Assembly (NCBI RefSeq): GCF_024345415.1
Contig: NZ_JAGQBB010000002.1
Coordinates: 148,399-212,398, forward strand
Source: Synechococcus sp. Tobar12-5m-g
GTDB taxonomy: Bacteria > Cyanobacteriota > Cyanobacteriia > PCC-6307 > Cyanobiaceae
Length of the DNA stretch: 64,000 nt
Reading direction: 5' to 3'
The notes under the pieces were generated by a model, which had not been told where the DNA came from, did not search any database, and saw only the letters and a list, made by a program, of their open reading frames with translations. Shown piece by piece: positions 1 through 8,727 of the stretch. How positions within the stretch are numbered: the first letter of the stretch is position 1; every line of letters starts with the position of its first letter. A program made the position numbers and the translations under genes.

Positions 1-2
1 AG

Positions 3-1427
3 AGCTTCACCCTGCAGGTGGCCGCCGAAGACTGCACCGGTTGCAGCCTCTGCGTCGAGATCTGCCCGGCGCGCCACCGGGGCGAACCCCGCCGCAAGGC
101 GATCAACATGGCGCCGCAGCGGCCGCTGCGCGACCAGCAGCGTGACAACTGGGACTTCTTTCTGAGCTTGCCGAACCCCGATCGGTTGGCGCTCAACCCC
201 CACCACATCAACCAGCAGCAACTGCAGCAGCCCCTGTTCGAGTTCTCCGGCGCCTGCGCCGGCTGCGGTGAAACGCCCTACATCAAGCTCGCCACCCAGC
301 TGTTCGGTGATCGGATGGTGGTGGCCAACGCCACCGGCTGCTCGTCGATCTATGGAGGCAGCTTGCCCACCTCCCCCTGGAGCGCCAACGACGAAGGCCG
401 TGGTCCCGCCTGGTCCAACTCCCTGTTCGAGGACAACGCCGAATTCGGCCTCGGCTTTCGCCTCGCCTACGACCAGCGGCGCCACAGGGCCGAGGCTCTG
501 GTGCGGCAGCTTTCCAGCCAGGGCGACCCGGCTGGACCCATTCCCAGCGCCCTGGCCGAGGCCCTGCTGGGCGCCGATCAAAGCGATGAACCGGGCATCT
601 TCGAGCAACGCCAACGGGTCGCGGCGTTGAAGGCCAGGCTTCAGGCCACCCTCCACGACTCCGCCCCAGGTACCGGGAATGCCGATGGAACCCTGGTAGC
701 GGCCCGCACCCTGCTCAGCCTCGCTGATGACCTGGTGAAACGCAGTGTCTGGATGATCGGCGGCGATGGCTGGGCCTACGACATCGGCTTCGGCGGCATC
801 GATCACCTCTTTGCGAGCAATCACAACGTCAACCTCCTGGTGCTGGATACGGAGGTGTACTCCAACACCGGTGGACAGATGTCGAAGGCCACGCCCCGGG
901 GAGCGGTGGCGAAGTTCGCCAGCGATGGCAAGGCCAGCGCCAAGAAGGACCTCGGATTGATCGCGGTGACCTACGGCAACGTCTACGTGGCCAGCGTGGC
1001 GATGGGCGCCCGCGATGAGCACACCCTGCGGGCGTTCATCGAAGCCGAGTCCTATGACGGCCCGTCGCTGATCCTGGCCTACTCCCACTGCATCGCCCAC
1101 GGCATCGACATGGCCAAGGGCATGCACCATCAGCGGCAGGCGGTGGACTCCGGCCGCTGGCTGCTCTACCGCCACGACCCCCGCCGGGCCGCCCGTGGGG
1201 AGAACCCCCTGATCGTCGATTCCCACGCCCCCACCCTGCCTGTCGCCGAGGCGATGGCCGCCGAAAACCGCTTCCGCATGCTCCGCTACAGCCAGCCCGA
1301 CCAGGCCCGAATGCTGACCCGGCTGGCCCAGGGCGACGTTGACGAGCGCTGGGCACGCTACCAGCAGATGGCAGCCCCCCTGGCCTCACCGCCCGCCGCT
1401 GGCACGAGCCCGGCTCCGTCGCCATGA
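3..1427 (+). CDS. nifJ: Pyruvate:ferredoxin (flavodoxin) oxidoreductase, C-terminal part (5' end outside window)
   Basis: Oxidises pyruvate to acetyl-CoA and CO2, reducing ferredoxin or flavodoxin, in the cytoplasm. The reading frame is open from base 3, so the gene begins upstream of the window. The first visible residues carry a 4Fe-4S motif of the form CxxCxxCxxxCP (CTGCSLCVEICP). The C-terminal third is the thiamine-diphosphate domain: CAGCGETPY, then GGDGWAYDIGFGG followed by an NLLVLDTEVYSNTGGQ segment, the usual GDG...N cofactor-binding layout. The stop overlaps the next start by four bases (ATGA). In cyanobacteria this enzyme serves fermentation or low-redox metabolism, which fits the hyp genes downstream. 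Confidence 0.96.
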   Translation, partial: SFTLQVAAEDCTGCSLCVEICPARHRGEPRRKAINMAPQRPLRDQQRDNWDFFLSLPNPDRLALNPHHINQQQLQQPLFEFSGACAGCGETPYIKLATQLFGDRMVVANATGCSSIYGGSLPTSPWSANDEGRGPAWSNSLFEDNAEFGLGFRLAYDQRRHRAEALVRQLSSQGDPAGPIPSALAEALLGADQSDEPGIFEQRQRVAALKARLQATLHDSAPGTGNADGTLVAARTLLSLADDLVKRSVWMIGGDGWAYDIGFGGIDHLFASNHNVNLLVLDTEVYSNTGGQMSKATPRGAVAKFASDGKASAKKDLGLIAVTYGNVYVASVAMGARDEHTLRAFIEAESYDGPSLILAYSHCIAHGIDMAKGMHHQRQAVDSGRWLLYRHDPRRAARGENPLIVDSHAPTLPVAEAMAAENRFRMLRYSQPDQARMLTRLAQGDVDERWARYQQMAAPLASPPAAGTSPAPSP

Positions 1428-2464
1428 GTGACATCGACCTCAGCACCCGCTACCTCGGGCTGCCGCTGGCATCGCCCCTGATGGTGGGGGCCGCGGCGCC
1501 GCTCAGCGCCGACCCCGACCACATCCCCCGGCTGGCGGAGGCGGGGGCCGCGGCCGTTGTGCTCCATTCCCTGTTTCTGGAGCAGATCGAGCGGGATTGG
1601 CAGGAATGGGACCACCACCAGGAGCACGGTAGCGAGAGCTTCGCGGAATCGCTCAGCTACCTGCCCCGCACCGATCCAGGCAACCTCGGCACGGAGGGCT
1701 ACCTGCGGGAGATCGAAGCCGCCCGCCGCAGGGTGGACATCCCGATCATCGCCAGCCTCAACGGCGCCCACGCCGGGCCCTGGGCCGCCACCGCCCTGGC
1801 CCTGGAGCAGGCCGGTGCCAGTGCCATCGAGTTGAACCTCTATGCGGTGCCCACCGATCAGACCATCAGCGGCGCCGAGCTGGAAAACGAGCAAGTGGAG
1901 CTTGTGCGCGCTGTCTGCGCGGCGGTGACGCTGCCCGTGGCCGTGAAGCTCAGCCCCTACTACACCAATCTCACCCACCTGGCCCATCGCCTCCAGGCCG
2001 CGGGCGCGCGCGGGCTGGTGCTGTTCAACCGCTTCTACCAGCCCGACATCGACATCGACAGCCTGGAGCACCGCCCCAACCTGCTGCTCAGCACAGCGGC
2101 CGACCTGCGGCTGCCGCTGCGCTGGATTGCCCTGCTCCATGGCCGGGTGACGCTCGACTTCGCCGCCAGCGGCGGCCTCAGCCACGGCACCGATGTGGTG
2201 CGGATGCTGATGGTGGGCGCCAGCGTCACGATGGTGGTGGCGGCCCTGCTGCGCCATGGGCCAGAACATCTCCGCACGATGGAGTCGGAGCTGCGCCAGT
2301 GGCTCGAGCAGCACGACTACGGCTCACTCGACCAGTTGCGGGGTTGCCTCTCCCAGCAGCGCGCCCCCGACCCGGGTGCCTTCGAGCGGGCCCAGTACAT
2401 GCGGGCCATCTCCAGTTATCCAACCCCAGCTTGGGAGCAGCCCCTGGATGCCCAGGTCCGATGA
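1424..2464 (+). CDS. Dihydroorotate dehydrogenase-like flavoprotein
   Basis: A 346-residue TIM-barrel protein of the dihydroorotate dehydrogenase superfamily. Visible hallmarks are an N-terminal [18 protein letters not shown] strand-loop, [16 protein letters not shown] (where typical PyrD proteins have IELNxSCPN), [12 protein letters not shown], and a C-terminal phosphate-binding stretch with [20 protein letters not shown]. The altered active-site segment suggests it is the NifJ-associated DHOD-like paralogue and not the pyrimidine enzyme; this is inference. It overlaps nifJ by four bases upstream and hypD by four bases downstream, so all three are probably translated from one message. Confidence 0.85.
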   Translation: MSDIDLSTRYLGLPLASPLMVGAAAPLSADPDHIPRLAEAGAAAVVLHSLFLEQIERDWQEWDHHQEHGSESFAESLSYLPRTDPGNLGTEGYLREIEAARRRVDIPIIASLNGAHAGPWAATALALEQAGASAIELNLYAVPTDQTISGAELENEQVELVRAVCAAVTLPVAVKLSPYYTNLTHLAHRLQAAGARGLVLFNRFYQPDIDIDSLEHRPNLLLSTAADLRLPLRWIALLHGRVTLDFAASGGLSHGTDVVRMLMVGASVTMVVAALLRHGPEHLRTMESELRQWLEQHDYGSLDQLRGCLSQQRAPDPGAFERAQYMRAISSYPTPAWEQPLDAQVR

Positions 2465-3573
2465 GCCTGCCCAGTCCCTACCGCAGGCCGGAGGCAGTGC
2501 ATCGGCTGGCGGCGGTCCTGCGACGGGAGATCACCCGGCCCTGGACGGTGATGGAGGTCTGCGGCGGCCAGACCCACGCGATTCTGCGCCATGGCCTCGA
2601 TCAGTTGCTGCCGGATCAGCTCGAACTGATCCATGGGCCCGGCTGCCCCGTTTGCGTCACGGCTGAGGCGGCGATCGATCGGGCCCAGGCGCTGGCCGGG
2701 CGGCCGGAGGTGATCCTCTGCTCCTACGGCGACATGCTGCGGGTGCCGGGTTCCAGTGCCCGCACCCTGCTCGACGTGCGCGCCGCCGGTGGTGATGTGC
2801 GGATCGTCACCTCCCCCTCCGACCTGCTGGCCATTGCCCAGGCCCACCCGGAGCGAACGGTGGTGTTCTTCGCGGTGGGCTTTGAAACCACGGCGCCGGC
2901 CACCGCCCTGCTGGCCCATCAGGCCTGGGCCCTCGGACTGCGGAACCTTGCCCTGCTGGTCTGCCATGGGCGGGTTCCACCGGCGATGGAGGCGATCCTC
3001 GCCGCCCCGGAGTGCCGCGTGCAGGGGTTTCTGGCGGCGGGCCACGTCTGCACGGTGATGGGGGTGGAGGAATACAGCCCGATCGCCTCGCGCCACGGCG
3101 TGCCGATCGTGGTCACCGGCTTTGAACCGGTGGATCTGCTCGAAGGCCTGCTCCAGTGCGTTCGTCAGTTGGAGCGAGGCGAGAGCCAGGTGCTCAACGC
3201 CTACCCACGGGCCAGCCAGGCCGCCGGAAATGGCGCGGCGCGGGCGCTGATCGAGCGCGTGTTCACTCCGGTCGACCAGACCTGGCGCGGCCTCGGTGTG
3301 CTGAGCGGCAGTGGCCTGGGCCTGCGGCCGCCCTACGACGCCCTCGACGCGGAGCGGCGTTTCGGGACGATCATGCCCCGGCCGGCCGCTGGCAACGAGA
3401 CTGATCCAGCCGATCCAGCCTCCCCCTGCATCAGCGGGCGGGTGCTGCAGGGGCTGGCTCGCCCCACCGATTGCCCGGCCTTCGGCGGCCACTGCACCCC
3501 GGAGCGGCCGCTCGGGGCGCCGATGGTCTCGGCGGAAGGGGCCTGCGCCGCCTATCACCGCTACCGCGCCTGA
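2461..3573 (+). CDS. hypD: [NiFe]-hydrogenase maturation protein HypD
   Basis: HypD forms a complex with HypC and takes part in assembling the Fe(CN)2CO group of [NiFe] hydrogenase. The 370-residue product has the family blocks in order: [52 protein letters not shown], and a C-terminal cysteine cluster around DCPAFGGHC with [15 protein letters not shown] for the 4Fe-4S cluster. The ATG at 2461 was chosen because the family starts just before this conserved region and because it gives an ATGA overlap with the upstream gene. The frame is open further upstream but that part does not look like HypD. hypE follows after 3 bases. Confidence 0.95.
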   Translation: MSLPSPYRRPEAVHRLAAVLRREITRPWTVMEVCGGQTHAILRHGLDQLLPDQLELIHGPGCPVCVTAEAAIDRAQALAGRPEVILCSYGDMLRVPGSSARTLLDVRAAGGDVRIVTSPSDLLAIAQAHPERTVVFFAVGFETTAPATALLAHQAWALGLRNLALLVCHGRVPPAMEAILAAPECRVQGFLAAGHVCTVMGVEEYSPIASRHGVPIVVTGFEPVDLLEGLLQCVRQLERGESQVLNAYPRASQAAGNGAARALIERVFTPVDQTWRGLGVLSGSGLGLRPPYDALDAERRFGTIMPRPAAGNETDPADPASPCISGRVLQGLARPTDCPAFGGHCTPERPLGAPMVSAEGACAAYHRYRA

Positions 3574-3576
3574 GCC

Positions 3577-4599
3577 ATGGATGCCTTCGCCTGTCCCTTG
3601 CCCCCTGGCGGGGCCGCCACGGTGCTGCTGGGCCACGGCGGTGGTGGCAGCCTCAGCCAGCAGTTGATCGACCAGCTTCTGGTGCCGGCCTTCGGCCCCG
3701 CCGATGGGGTGCTCCACGACGCGGCCGTGCTGCCCGCCGAAGAGGGGCCGCTCGCCTTCACCACCGACGCCTACGTGGTGCGTCCCCTGCAGTTCCCCGG
3801 CGGGGACATCGGCAGCCTGGCGGTCTTCGGCACCGTCAACGATCTGGCCATGGTGGGGGCCACCGCGATTGCCCTCAGCCTCAGCCTGATTCTGGAGGAG
3901 GGGTTGCCGATGCCCGTCCTGCACCAGGTGGTCGCCTCGATCCGCCTCGCCGCCCAACGCTGCGGCGTGCCGGTGGTGACCGGTGACACCAAGGTGGTGG
4001 AGCGGGGCAAGGGGGATGGGATCTACATCAACACCGCCGGGATCGGCCGCGTCGACCATGGGCTGGTGATCGGCCCCAAGGCGGTGCGGAGCGGTGACTC
4101 CATCCTGGTGAGCGGCGATCTGGGTCGCCATGGGGTGGCGATCCTGGCGGCCCGCCAGGAGCTGGGTTTCCGCACGGAGCTCCACAGCGATCTGGCCCCC
4201 TTGCAGGAGCCGGTTCAGGCCCTGTTGGCGGCCGGCCTGGAGCTGCACTGCATGCGGGATCTCACCCGCGGCGGCCTGGCCAGCGCCCTGCATGAGATTG
4301 GCCGAGGCGCCGGCTTGGGGGTTCTGGTGCGAGAGAACGCCATTCCGATCGCCCCCGAGGTGGATGCCGCCTGCGAACTGCTGGGCCTCGATCCCCTGGC
4401 CATGGCGAACGAGGGACGCTTCGTGTTGTTCCTGCCTGCTGCCGAGGCGAAGAGGGCCCTGGAGCTGCTGCGACGCTTTGAGCCCTCGGCCGCCATCATC
4501 GGCTCCGTGCAGGGTGATTCCGTGCTGCTCGAGAACAGCCTGGGACTGAACCGCCGCCTGGAACTGGGCCGGGGTGAGCAGTTGCCACGAATCTGCTGA
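3577..4599 (+). CDS. hypE: [NiFe]-hydrogenase maturation protein HypE
   Basis: HypE dehydrates the carbamoyl group on its own C-terminal cysteine to a thiocyanate, the source of cyanide ligands for the hydrogenase iron. The 340-residue product begins with the glycine-rich LLGHGGGGSLSQQLID segment, continues with the AIR-synthase/ThiL-type ATP-binding fold (FTTDAYVVRPLQFPGGDIG, PVVTGDTKVV, MRDLTRGGLASALHEI, MANEGRFVLFLP), and ends in PRIC, the required terminal cysteine. It is the last gene of the nifJ-hyp block; a short GATCAG/CTGATC hairpin overlaps its stop but has no T-run. hypA, B, C, F and hydrogenase structural genes are not in the window. Confidence 0.96.
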   Translation: MDAFACPLPPGGAATVLLGHGGGGSLSQQLIDQLLVPAFGPADGVLHDAAVLPAEEGPLAFTTDAYVVRPLQFPGGDIGSLAVFGTVNDLAMVGATAIALSLSLILEEGLPMPVLHQVVASIRLAAQRCGVPVVTGDTKVVERGKGDGIYINTAGIGRVDHGLVIGPKAVRSGDSILVSGDLGRHGVAILAARQELGFRTELHSDLAPLQEPVQALLAAGLELHCMRDLTRGGLASALHEIGRGAGLGVLVRENAIPIAPEVDAACELLGLDPLAMANEGRFVLFLPAAEAKRALELLRRFEPSAAIIGSVQGDSVLLENSLGLNRRLELGRGEQLPRIC

Positions 4600-4665
4600 T
4601 CAGGTCTGCTGATCCGGGACAGGGTTTCAGTGTTTCCACCGCTGCATGTTCTCCATCAGCTTGGC

Positions 4666-7131
4666 TCAGATAGCAGGGGCGATGCGCTCAGGCCCAATCC
4701 CCATCTCCTTCTCCATCGCCGCGATCGCCAGCCGCGTCTTCACGACGGCGTCGGGATTGAGGCTGATCGAATCGATGCCTTCCTCCACCAGGAAGCGGGC
4801 GAAGTCGGGATAGTCGCTAGGGGCCTGGCCGCAGATGCCGATCTTGCGGCCGCAGCGTTTCGCCGTGCGGATCGCAAGGCGAATCATCTCCTTCACGGTG
4901 GGATGCCGTTCGTCGAACAGCTCCGCCACCAGGGCCGAATCCCGATCCAGCCCCAGGGTGAGCTGGGTGAGGTCGTTGGAGCCGATCGAGAAACCATCGA
5001 ACCGCTCAGCAAACGCTTCAGCGCCGATCACGTTGCTGGGCAGCTCGCACATCACGTACACCTGCAACCCGTTCTCGCCCCGGCTCAGGCCGTGGCTGGC
5101 CATCTCGGCCAGCACCCGATCCCCTTCCTCCGGTGTTCGGCAGAACGGCACCATCGGGATCACATTGGTGAGACCCATCGCATCCCGCACCCGCTTCAGG
5201 GCCGCGCATTCCAGGGCGAAGGCGTCGCGGAAGGCCGGGGCGTAGTAACGGGAGGCGCCGCGCCAGCCGATCATCGGGTTCTCCTCCCGGGGCTCGAAGG
5301 CCGCGCCACCCAGCAACTTCGCGTATTCGTTGCTCTTGAAGTCGGAGAACCGCAGGATCACCGGCCGGGGATGAAACGCCGCCGCCAGCCGGGCCATGCC
5401 CTGGCTGAGCAGGTCCACGTAGTAGTCGGCGGGATGGGGGTAGCCGCGGGTGAGGGAGGCGATCGCGGCGCGCTGCTCTGGATCGGCCACGCGCTCCGGC
5501 GCGAGCAACGCCATCGGGTGGACCTTGATGTGGTTGGCGATGATGAATTCCAGCCGGGCCAGGCCAATGCCGTCACAGGGAATGGCCGCCAGGTTGAAGG
5601 CCTCCTCCGAGTTCCCCACATTCATCAGGATGCGGGTGTGGGTGGGGGGAAGATCGCCGAGTTCCTGCTCGTCAAGGCTGAAGGCCAGCTCTCCTCGGTA
5701 GACGAAACCCTGATCCCCCTCGCAGCAGCTGGCCGTGATAATCTCGCCGTCGGCGATCGCCGTGGTGGCATCGCCGCAGCCCACGACCGCCGTGATGCCC
5801 ATTTCGCGGGCGATGATCGCCGCATGGCAGGTGCGGCCGCCCTGGTTGGTGATCACCCCGCTGGCTTTCTTCAGGATCGGTTCCCAGTCGGGATCGGTCC
5901 GGTTGGTGACAAGCAGATCGCCGGCCGCGAACCGGTCGATTTCGGAGGGATCGCCGATCACCCGGGCCCGGCCGCTGCTCACAGAGGCTCCGATCGCCCG
6001 TCCATCGGTGATCAGCTCCGCGCTGTGGGGCGCCAGATGCCAGCTGCGCAGCAGCGTGGCCGAGCGGCGTGACTCCACCGTCTCAGGCCGCGCCTGCAGG
6101 ATGAACAGCTCACCGCTGAGGCCGTCCTTGGCCCACTCGATGTCCATCGGCGTCGGCGTGCCGCGCTGCTCGCTGTAGTGCGCCTCGATCAGGCAGGCCC
6201 AGCGCGCCAGGGTCAGCACGTCCTCATCGCTGATGGCGAAACGCCGGCGGTCCTCCTCGGCGACCGGCACGTTGCGCGTGGAGGCCCGGGAATTGGCGGA
6301 GTCCGCGTGGACCATGCGGATCTCCTTGCTGCCCAGACGCCGGCTGAGGATCGGGGCAAAGCCCTGGCGCAGGGTGGGCTTGAAGATCAGATACTCATCC
6401 GGGTTCACCGCCCCCTGCACCACGTTCTCGCCGAGGCCGTAGGCGGCGGTGAGCAGCACCGTGTCCCGGAATCCGGTTTCGGTGTCGATCGTGAAGATCA
6501 CCCCGGAGGCGGCCAGATCCGATCGCACCATGCGCTGCACGCCGATCGAGAGCGCCACGTCGCAGTGGTCGAAGCCGTTGATCTGGCGGTAGGAAATGGC
6601 GCGGTCCGTGAACAGCGACGCATAACAGCGGCGGCAGGCCTCCAGCAGCGCTGCCTCGCCCTGGATGTTGAGAAACGTCTCCTGCTGACCGGCAAAACTG
6701 GCATCCGGCAGGTCTTCGGCGGTGGCACTGGAACGCACCGCCACGCTGCAGGGTTCGCCCCCTCCGCCTCCTTCCACCCCGCACAGCCTCGCGTAGGCCG
6801 CCACGATCGCCTGCTCCAGCGGCTCCGGCAGGGAGGCCGCGAGGATCCGTTTGCGCGCCGCCCTGCCGGCGGCCTGCAGGGCGCCCAGGTTCGTGCAGTC
6901 GAGCTTCTCCAGCAGCTTTTCCAGCGGTTCATCAAGCCCGTTGTGGGCGAGGAAGAACCGATAGGCCGCGGCGGTGGAGGCGAAGCCCCCCGGCACGCGC
7001 ACTCCCTGGGCCGTGAGCTGGCGGATCAGTTCGCCGAGCGAGGCGTTCTTGCCCCCCACGGTGGCGAGGTCGTTGAGTCCCACGGCCTCGAAGGGCACCA
7101 CGAGCTCCCGGTTGCCGACCATCTCGTCCAT
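4666..7131 (-). CDS. ppsA: Phosphoenolpyruvate synthase
   Basis: Converts pyruvate, ATP and water to PEP, AMP and phosphate for gluconeogenesis. At 821 residues it is of normal length. In order it shows the N-terminal pyruvate-phosphate dikinase nucleotide-binding domain (GGKNASLGEL; AVRSSATAEDLPDASFAGQQETFLN), the phosphohistidine swivel domain (GGRTCHAAIIARE), and the C-terminal PEP-binding barrel (GICGQAPSDYPDFARFLVEEGIDSISLNPD). It is convergent with hypE. Its presence beside pyruvate:ferredoxin oxidoreductase means the region holds two pyruvate-consuming enzymes. Confidence 0.96.
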   Translation of the reverse strand: MDEMVGNRELVVPFEAVGLNDLATVGGKNASLGELIRQLTAQGVRVPGGFASTAAAYRFFLAHNGLDEPLEKLLEKLDCTNLGALQAAGRAARKRILAASLPEPLEQAIVAAYARLCGVEGGGGGEPCSVAVRSSATAEDLPDASFAGQQETFLNIQGEAALLEACRRCYASLFTDRAISYRQINGFDHCDVALSIGVQRMVRSDLAASGVIFTIDTETGFRDTVLLTAAYGLGENVVQGAVNPDEYLIFKPTLRQGFAPILSRRLGSKEIRMVHADSANSRASTRNVPVAEEDRRRFAISDEDVLTLARWACLIEAHYSEQRGTPTPMDIEWAKDGLSGELFILQARPETVESRRSATLLRSWHLAPHSAELITDGRAIGASVSSGRARVIGDPSEIDRFAAGDLLVTNRTDPDWEPILKKASGVITNQGGRTCHAAIIAREMGITAVVGCGDATTAIADGEIITASCCEGDQGFVYRGELAFSLDEQELGDLPPTHTRILMNVGNSEEAFNLAAIPCDGIGLARLEFIIANHIKVHPMALLAPERVADPEQRAAIASLTRGYPHPADYYVDLLSQGMARLAAAFHPRPVILRFSDFKSNEYAKLLGGAAFEPREENPMIGWRGASRYYAPAFRDAFALECAALKRVRDAMGLTNVIPMVPFCRTPEEGDRVLAEMASHGLSRGENGLQVYVMCELPSNVIGAEAFAERFDGFSIGSNDLTQLTLGLDRDSALVAELFDERHPTVKEMIRLAIRTAKRCGRKIGICGQAPSDYPDFARFLVEEGIDSISLNPDAVVKTRLAIAAMEKEMGIGPERIAPAI

Positions 7132-7174
7132 CCGCCTCGGCGCCCCTGGTCTCTGTTCAAATTAGGGCAAAGAC

Positions 7175-7396
7175 TCAGCCCTTCCCGGCGGTGGCGCTCA
7201 GGCGCTGGAAGAGCCGATAGCCCAGGCCGCCCCACAGCACCGTCCAGACCGTGAAGGTGGCCAGGGTGCCCAGCTGGTTGGTGTCGATCGCATAAACGCC
7301 GGCGTTGATCAGGCCGGCATCGATCAGGGAGCCGCCGATCCCCCAGCCCAGCACCCAGCTGGCGATGAAGCCGATCGCCTGAAGATTGCCGGTCAT
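7175..7396 (-). CDS. Small two-helix membrane protein, unknown function
   Basis: I do not recognise a named family. The product is 73 residues from the ATG at 7396, with two hydrophobic segments (IGFIASWVLGWGIGGSLI and LATFTVWTVLWGGLGYRLF) separated by a short loop containing VYAIDTNQLG. Upstream in-frame starts at 7423 and 7471 exist, but the extension looks non-conserved and basic. The first helix is glycine-rich, as in small photosynthetic or envelope membrane peptides. It lies between ppsA and the divergent prohibitin-like gene. A real but uncharacterised cyanobacterial membrane protein is likely. Confidence 0.6.
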   Translation of the reverse strand: MTGNLQAIGFIASWVLGWGIGGSLIDAGLINAGVYAIDTNQLGTLATFTVWTVLWGGLGYRLFQRLSATAGKG

Positions 7397-7473
7397 TGTG
7401 GAGGTCAGGTGGCTTCCCGCCATTCTGGCCCGGTGCCTAGGGTCGAAGCCCAACCTGCCCGCCGTGATCACCC

Positions 7474-8280
7474 ATGCAAAGCTCGATGCGCCCAGCCAAT
7501 GGGGATGGGCCGGGAGCCTCCTTCCAGGTGATCGGCGCGGTGGCGGTGGCGCTGCTGCTCCTGCTGACCCAGACCATCTTCATCGTGCCGGCCGGCAACG
7601 TGGCGGTGGTCACCACCCTCGGCAAGGTGACCGGTGGCCAGCGCAGCCCAGGCCCGAACATCAAGGCGCCGCTGATTCAGGCCACCTCCCTCTTCGACGT
7701 GCGCACCCAGGTGCGCCCAGAGCAGTTCTCCACCCTCACCAAGGACCTGCAGGTGATCGAGGCCACCGCCACGGTGAAGTACGCGATCAAGCCCAGTGAG
7801 GCGGCGCGGATCTTCGAGACGATCGCCACCGACAACTCCCAGATCTATGCGCGGATCATCCAGCCGTCGCTGCTCAAAGCCCTGAAATCGGTGTTTTCCC
7901 AGTATGAGCTGGTCACGATTGCCACCGAGTGGAACAGCATCTCGGAGCTGGTTCAAGACAAGGTGGCCGAGGAACTCAGCAAGTTCAATTATGTGGTCGT
8001 GCAGGGGCTCGATCTCACCGGACTGCAGATCGCCGAGGAATACCGCGCCGCGATTGAGCAGAAGCAGATCGCCGACCAGCGGCTGCTGCGGGCCCAGACC
8101 GAAGTGAAGATCGCCGATCAGGAAGCCCAGCGCTACCAGATCCTCAACTCCAGCCTCGACGACCAGGTGCTCTACAAGCTCTTCCTGGATAAGTGGGACG
8201 GCCAGACCTCGGTGGTGCCGGCCCTGCCGGGAACGCCGGGCACCTCTGCCCCCTCGGTCATCGTCAACGGCCGCCGCTGA
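7474..8280 (+). CDS. SPFH/prohibitin-family membrane protein
   Basis: A 268-residue prohibitin-like protein. One N-terminal membrane anchor (VIGAVAVALLLLLTQTIFIV) is followed by a band-7/SPFH domain: NVAVVTTLGKVTGGQRSPGPNIKAP, DVRTQVRP, and a tail EEYRAAIEQKQIADQRLLRAQTE predicted to form a coiled coil. Such proteins form large ring assemblies at the cytoplasmic or thylakoid membrane, often with FtsH proteases; no ftsH is adjacent. The C-terminus is a Pro/Gly-rich low-complexity tail. Confidence 0.85.
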   Translation: MQSSMRPANGDGPGASFQVIGAVAVALLLLLTQTIFIVPAGNVAVVTTLGKVTGGQRSPGPNIKAPLIQATSLFDVRTQVRPEQFSTLTKDLQVIEATATVKYAIKPSEAARIFETIATDNSQIYARIIQPSLLKALKSVFSQYELVTIATEWNSISELVQDKVAEELSKFNYVVVQGLDLTGLQIAEEYRAAIEQKQIADQRLLRAQTEVKIADQEAQRYQILNSSLDDQVLYKLFLDKWDGQTSVVPALPGTPGTSAPSVIVNGRR

Positions 8281-8310
8281 CTTCGTGGCCGTGAACCGGC
8301 CATCGCTGAC

Positions 8311-8685
8311 TCAGGGATCGCTGTGGCAGGGGGGTGTCAGCCCCGGCAGGCTGAACTCCAGGAACCAGAGGAACTCGCGCGAGCGCCAGCCCAGATCGAA
8401 CGGCGCCGTGGGCTCCCAGTCAGCCGGCTCAAGCCCGAACGCCTCCAGGAGGTAGGCGGGCAGCAATGGCTCCACCGCCTCCTGGCCCTCTTCATTTTCC
8501 TGAAACAACCGATCGAGATAAAGGGCGGCGAAGATGCCGCTCTCCTCATCCACCACCACAAGCTCGAACGGTCCGTCGGCGGCGGGCAGGGGCGTCACCT
8601 CGAAGAACTCGTCCCGCTCGAGCGGATCGCTGGGGGCCTGGGCCATCAGTGCCGCCAGGGCTTGCTTGAAGCGGTCGAGGGCCAT
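8311..8685 (-). CDS. Conserved hypothetical acidic protein
   Basis: A 124-residue soluble, acidic protein with no family I can name. The middle reads as one alpha/beta domain (FELVVVDEESGIFAALYLDRLFQENEEG) and the C-terminal part is rich in Trp, Phe and Pro (DLGWRSREFLWFLEFSLPG). It starts with ATG at 8685 and sits at the 3' end of the long minus-strand run that begins at comB, 42 bases after the CPBP protease stop. It may be transcribed with that gene. Confidence 0.65.
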   Translation of the reverse strand: MALDRFKQALAALMAQAPSDPLERDEFFEVTPLPAADGPFELVVVDEESGIFAALYLDRLFQENEEGQEAVEPLLPAYLLEAFGLEPADWEPTAPFDLGWRSREFLWFLEFSLPGLTPPCHSDP

Positions 8686-8727
8686 GGGTCATGCAGGCTG
8701 GTGCCCCCCAAGTCTCGCGCCGAACGC

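Noticed and set aside
2299..2460. Longer N-terminus for HypD
   Set aside because: The in-frame upstream segment overlaps the DHOD-like gene and lacks HypD features; the ATG at 2461 gives the normal length.
4598..4614. GATCAG-GTCTG-CTGATC hairpin at the hypE stop as a terminator
   Set aside because: Six-base stem without a T-run; too weak to call.
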